Below are positions 58,753 to 64,000 of a DNA stretch of 64,000 bases, one piece after another. Source of the DNA: Ridgeia piscesae (taxonomy: Eukaryota; Annelida; Polychaeta; Sabellida; Siboglinidae); contig JAODUO010001198.1 of assembly GCA_025642075.2 (NCBI GenBank), positions 140,001-204,000 on the forward strand, in the 5' to 3' direction. Under the pieces are notes generated by a model. The model saw nothing but the letters and a program-made list of their open reading frames with translations, was not told where the DNA came from and did not search any database. The translations under genes and the position numbers were made by a program. Position 1 is the stretch's first letter, and the number at the start of each line of letters is the position of its first letter.

Positions 58753-60956
58753 GATATAGTTGGCAGTGACTGTTTTGCATTCCCTCCAACATTTTTAAAA
58801 ATTCCTCTGGCATAAATGCCAGGACAAACAAAGTTTGCATTTGTTTGTTTTATTTGTTTGTTATTTGTTTATTTATTCCAACCACCCATGCCAATACCTG
58901 GTGGGAAACCTGTGATTTAGAATTACCCAACATAGCTCCCGCACAGCTAATAACCTCCAGACTGAACTGTCATGTTGTGGTTGCTAAACGTCATTTTCAA
59001 TTTGTTAGTAATTCCACGAGTCTGACACTCATTTTCATTTACGGACACCGTAAGAGTTCCTTGATGCCAGGAGTCTGTGTGACTCCGTGGTTTAAAAGAA
59101 GATAAATCCCTGCTAACGTGGCTGAGGTTAACAATCTATCAACGTGCATATCTGCTGCCTTCTTGTATTGTCTCTGGTCTAAAACAAGCGATCATACTCG
59201 CGCGTGTCAGTTCTAAAGTACTTTGTAAGCACTGCACGGTGCACTATGCTGCTTTCAGATACAGCACGTGTGCTGTCACATTACATGACTGGTTGCATGG
59301 AGGTGTCCACTTCTGGTCAAAACACCAGCATGAGAAAAGGTAAAGAAATGTTTTGCTGTAGAAAATGTTTATTACGTGATTTGTTGAAAAAGTGTGGACT
59401 CCCATATTCTTCTGTGAACTTACAAATATGATCAGCATAGACATCCACTGAATTCCCACCCACCAACTTTACATACAACTCAGAGCCACACCACGCTGCA
59501 TGGTTCTGATATCTACAGTAATGTCAAAGTGCATTAGTATTTAGTACCTGTTCTACTCTTTAGGTGGCGCCATGGTATCGATTCATTCCCCCACAAAATG
59601 TGGTGACAAGGGACCCACCACCCACACAGTTTGGACTACACAAACAAACTTCTGTGACGATTACTAACCACAAAATATGTTATGTCACAATTGTGGTTAC
59701 TGATGACACATAAATGACAAGTCTGAACAATGCTGTGACACCTCACACCAGTGTCATGGGTGATCGCTTGGCACATCTCGACATCAGGCCTATTTCATGA
59801 CAACCCGGACCCTATGTGTCTATAAATATCACATTCTCAATGTACCTATTCCCACATAATGACTGGGAAAAATGCGTTGGTGCTACTGTGCGACATTCTT
59901 GCATAATGGCCCAGAAATAAGTCCACGGCCGGTTGTTTACTGAAGACAGGACCCTGTAAGTACTTTATGACATTATTGTCAACTGGCGATTATATTTTTA
60001 ATCACCATAGAATGCGTGTAAACATCAATGTATTTGAAATCTTGTGACGTAGTGACACTCATCTCTGAAGTAATAAATGACAGAAAACAAGAAATGCACA
60101 TATCAAACTTGGATTTTTTCTAACAGCAAACCCACCATATCTCTGACGGTTATTAATTTTATAATAAACCCAAAGTCAAACCACACTTTACAGGCATCTC
60201 AGTATTACAGCCAACTTGCAATTAGGGTCACCCCAGGACAATCCCAAATCATTTTGTAATTGTGACGTAGTCACCATGGCGTCGCACAGGACACTGACCC
60301 AAGTGCAAAATGTTACCTTAATGATGACTGGGGTATATTCTACTGTAACAACCAACCGGGCATGTGAATCTTACACAAACACATTGACCACTCAACAGAC
60401 AGAAGATGCCCCCCCCCCCCCATCCACTTGTCCTCTGGCTGTTCAACTCTGGATGATGATTTTAATATAAAAAATTACACACGTTACAAATAAATATTTT
60501 CTGACTGGCCAAACTTAGTCACTGAGCCATGACATGTCCAAAATGGGTGTGAATTGATACCGGCCAAACAAGAGTGTTTAGAATAACCCTGAGTTGCATT
60601 CTTGTAGCCCCTTACCCCCGCCCCATCACCCAGTATTTTGCTGCACCAGTCAATTGAGACGGGGATCTGCAGAGACATGATCTACTGCCCGATGTACACT
60701 CTCAATCAATATATCCACAGACGGTGAATAGCAGCCAGTGAAATATGGCGTGAAAGGAAACTCATTGGTCATTCTGGGTGCATTCTGTTGGCCATTGTGG
60801 TCAAACAGAATGGCCAGCACTTTTAAGGTCAAATAGTTGAGTCCAACTGTGACAGTCAAGACCAATAAAACAAAGGTTGGTGAATGATGACATAAATCTG
60901 TGCCAGGACAAGGTGGATGCTTTCAATACACAGTTGAAGCTTGCATTACATCTTCA
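58753..60956. other. No supported gene
   Basis: Only short open frames without domains, plus a 12-base C run near 60410. Confidence 0.5.
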
Positions 60957-61275
60957 TAATATAGCTATCCTGGTAATACAGCCACCTTGGTAATGCAGCC
61001 ACATTGGTAATACAGCCACCTTGTTAATACAGCCACCATGGTAATATAGCCACATTGAAAATACTGCCATCTTGGTAATACAGCCACATTGGACATACAG
61101 CCACCTTGTGATACAGCCAACTTGGTAATACAGCCACATTGGATATACAGCCACCTTGGTAATACTGCCGCCTTGGTAATAGAGCCACCTTGAAAATACA
61201 GCCACCTTGGTAATACAGACACCTTGGTAATACAACTGCCTTGGTAATACAGCCACTTTGGTAATACAGCCACGT
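60957..61275. repeat. Minisatellite, ~17-bp unit x~18
   Basis: Degenerate TGGTAATACAGCCACCT units; the minus-strand frames it opens are artefacts. Confidence 0.93.
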
Positions 61276-62784
61276 GTGATCTTGATGTGATGGTCTACTT
61301 TTACTGTATATCCTTGTGAACTTCCAAGTCAATGTTTTGTTCACAAAGTTGAGGTTTTAAAATACAAGCCTATTTCTCTAACTATGCCGACGAATAAATC
61401 TTAAACTTGCTTTTGTAAGTTGAGCTCAATATGTATGGCCATCTTAGTGAGAGTGCAGCCACTGTCTGGTCAACTGACAGAGGTCAGGGCAGGTCAAACT
61501 CAGCAATCAATTTAGACGTAACCTTCTACTGTTGCCTGCTGGTTACCCATCCCTTAAATACCCTCTCCACAGGTGAACCTCAATCTATGTCAGATGTTAC
61601 CCTTGTAAACAGATTACACTTGTAAACAGATTACGGGTTGGCGGGCAGTTACAAAACATTGTGATATATCACTATTGTATTATATAATATATAAAAATAT
61701 TTAAATGTTGCACATTTCACAAATTATGCTCCAAAGTAAGTTAATTTCTTTAAAATATATATTTTATAGTTTGCCAATTTTGTAGACCTTCCTAAAACTA
61801 GTGTAGCCACCTTTCAGCATGGACAAATAAGAGATGGACTTCTGTCCATCTTATAAAGGATGCAAAATGTTTCTCTTAATTACAGGACGTTCCTGAATAT
61901 GTCAGTATTATATTTATACATCAAGTGCAGGAAGCAACCCTGAAAGTTTGAGAACTTTTTTAATGAAATACATTTTATTTACCACAATATAAATCAGCGA
62001 CTACACCAACGATAAACTATATCACGCTTGACATGACAAAGGGGATAATTCTGAAACACAGATTTGAAATCAAAGTCAACAATATTTAATAAAATTGCTT
62101 GTTTATGATACACTCTGGTGTGTTGGCAGGACTAGAAATATTATGTTCACCATAAAATAACACTTATGGTTCCAGCATCAAGGTGGGTGATGCTACAACT
62201 AAATCTTGGACATCTCAACAGGCCTGTGTATGTACTCAACGTGGTCGTAACAGTTGTACTTTTAAGACGACAGCGACACACTGACAGATGGAAGGACACC
62301 AACCAATCCGGAGCCCTCACACTGAGCGCCATCTGTGCTGTGTTTGTTCAACCGATTGTCGCTCGCATATTAATGTACATAACAGTTAGCGAGTGCTACC
62401 AGTGTGTGGTCAGATTCCTCTAATGTTCACACCGCACCCCATCATCACTACTTACACACCTGCGCTGTGTTTACCTGCCAACTACTTGAGGGTCATAGCA
62501 CAGTGGCTTGACCACACACACTTGGCGGGATATTTACTAACTGTGCCTAATGAGCTGCATAAGTCTGCAATTGTGTGCGCCTGCATTCACGGGATCACAG
62601 TCATAACACACGGGCACGCCATGTAAAATTGTGATATGATTATCATTATCTATTATCTAACTATGAATACAATTTTGATTTATGATGACAAGTTATTTGA
62701 CTGAGTGGCATTGCATTTATTTCTACGGCTGTGTTGTATTATAATTAATTTCAGAACTGAAGCCAGAATACTAGTACAAAGGAT
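61276..62784. other. No supported gene
   Basis: A minus-strand AAATAAAATG-type signal at about 61970-61980 could mark a 3' end, but no matching coding sequence is seen. Confidence 0.4.
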
Positions 62785-63126
62785 TTATAGCCCAGTGACT
62801 CAGGGGTATAGCTTTGGACTCTCGATTACAAGAACCCGGGTTCGAATCCTGTGCTGTGATGTTAAAACCTAGGGCAAATTTTTTCACTCTACATTGCTCC
62901 AGTTCACTCAGCTGTATAAATGAGTACCTGGCAATAGACAGTGGTGAATATGTGTATGAGCAGCCTTCGCTCATTAACTGTAGCATATATGGCTGGATGC
63001 TTCTCAGAGAAGCCGAGATGGTGGCTGAGTGAACAAGTCTGTCAGGGAAGTAAAGTGTAAAGTTCTTTGAATGGTCCTGAGGACTGGATACTGCGCTATA
63101 TAAGAACTTGCCATTACTTTTTTTTA
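62785..63126 (+). mobile_element. tRNA-derived SINE (family A), nearly full length
   Basis: The head has RNA polymerase III box A-like (CTCAGGGGTATAGC) and box B (GGGTTCGAATCC) sequences. A body follows that is shared with three other copies in the window (AGCTGTATAAATGAGTACC, GGCTGGATGCTT), with a tail of GCGCTATATAAGAACTTGCC and poly-T. Contains no protein gene. Confidence 0.85.
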
Positions 63127-64000
63127 ACGTCACAATAAATATTATTCATGCGTGAGACCTCTGACAAGTTAAGTATGTGAATTACATGACTACTGTGACA
63201 TGACATCTAGAGCAAACATCACTGCATACATTTGACACCGTGACAACTTTCCCACAGGTTTATGTCATACAGATAATCTTCTGAAACCAGAATTTCAACA
63301 AAATATACGACGAAAAGCCATGTTCAGGCAGCCATTTTGTTGACTGTTTGATGGAGTTTGCAAAGCAACCTGAATACATCAATTATGAGAACAATTTATT
63401 AAAGCGAAATATTTAAGTTCTACAATAATATCAACATCAGGCGTGTAAGTGAACTTATTACAAAGATATTGGTGTATGATCTACCCAAAGAATTCTCAAG
63501 TTTTGAGACAGGCTACATTTAAGCTATGTTTCAGTTTATGCACTGTTCAGTCAAAATTCATTTCTTTCAAATGACATACAATTCAGCCTAAAACATATAT
63601 CAAAGGCACTTTTTCATTAGAGTAATTTGAAATGAAATCATTCAAAATGAGACTATCCTGGGGTAAATTGACATTTTAAAAATAAAATTCCAAAGAAAAA
63701 TCAGTTAAAAGTTTCAGCTCTGTAAATGTAGCGTAGCTTTTCGTCAATTTCTAAATGTCCCTCGTAAACCGCTGAAATACAGCGATGTGTCGCTTCAGAA
63801 AGGTACCAGCTGACCACATAACTTGCTCCAAAAGTTGAAACAATCTCATTCTGGCGTGAACATTTCTCCACACCTCCACCTGGTGAGAGCCTGCTTCCAA
63901 TCAAGACATCCCTACTTACTGTCTGCTCAACTCATGCCAAATCTTACGCATTCTTCCAGGAATCAATCCTGACATGGCCGCTGGAAATAAAAACGTGAAC

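Noticed and set aside
58240..58840. Cys/Val/Ser-rich minus-strand proteins
   Set aside because: Translation of the 11-bp array in three overlapping frames.

Overview
This is animal nuclear DNA. It shows spliced genes with GT-AG introns, an intronless rhodopsin-class receptor, tRNA-derived SINEs, fragments of non-LTR (LINE) reverse transcriptase and very heavy micro- and minisatellite content. The SINE central domain and the lineage-specific receptor type suggest a marine lophotrochozoan, most likely a mollusc; this is inference. No prokaryotic gene, operon, CRISPR array or organelle DNA is seen.

The main gene is on the minus strand: a class-I unconventional myosin of the Myo1b (Myo1a/b) type, running from an ATG at 56080 to a stop at 17492. 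I could place 29 coding exons with splice sites and matching phases. They total 3246 nt, or 1081 residues, and cover the motor head (P-loop, switch I, switch II), a lever arm with about five IQ motifs and a basic TH1 tail. One head exon, expected between 49919 and 44134, is not in the sequence, and joining its neighbours directly would create a stop codon. The region where it should lie is filled with long minisatellites, so it is probably lost or collapsed in assembly.

1-8.3 kb: largely non-coding, with TA, CA and ATC microsatellites and one dispersed repeat copy. 8.3-9.7 kb (minus): a scrambled receptor pseudogene made of two partial copies of the receptor at 13 kb, with a 44-bp piece of the gene tandemly triplicated at the joint. 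10.4-12.0 kb: a large GGAC/AGAC array, a decayed LINE reverse transcriptase and further microsatellites. 12.46-12.67 kb: an inverted repeat. 13.0-13.9 kb (plus): the intact 312-residue receptor gene. 15.1-17.5 kb: probable 3' untranslated region of the myosin. 17.5-56.1 kb: the myosin gene, whose introns carry about eleven minisatellites (units 9-50 bp) and most of the SINE and LINE fragments. 56.1-64 kb: 5' flank or 5'-UTR intron, with three more minisatellites, a complete tRNA-derived SINE and one possible exon at the right edge.

The most unusual points are these. A 37-bp minisatellite is built from the end of the myosin P-loop exon plus its 5' splice site, giving ten identical donor sites. 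A very recent tandem duplication adds an IQ exon. Several minisatellites sit within a few to about 30 bases of splice sites of this one gene. The rearranged inverted receptor pseudogene carries a gene-derived tandem repeat.
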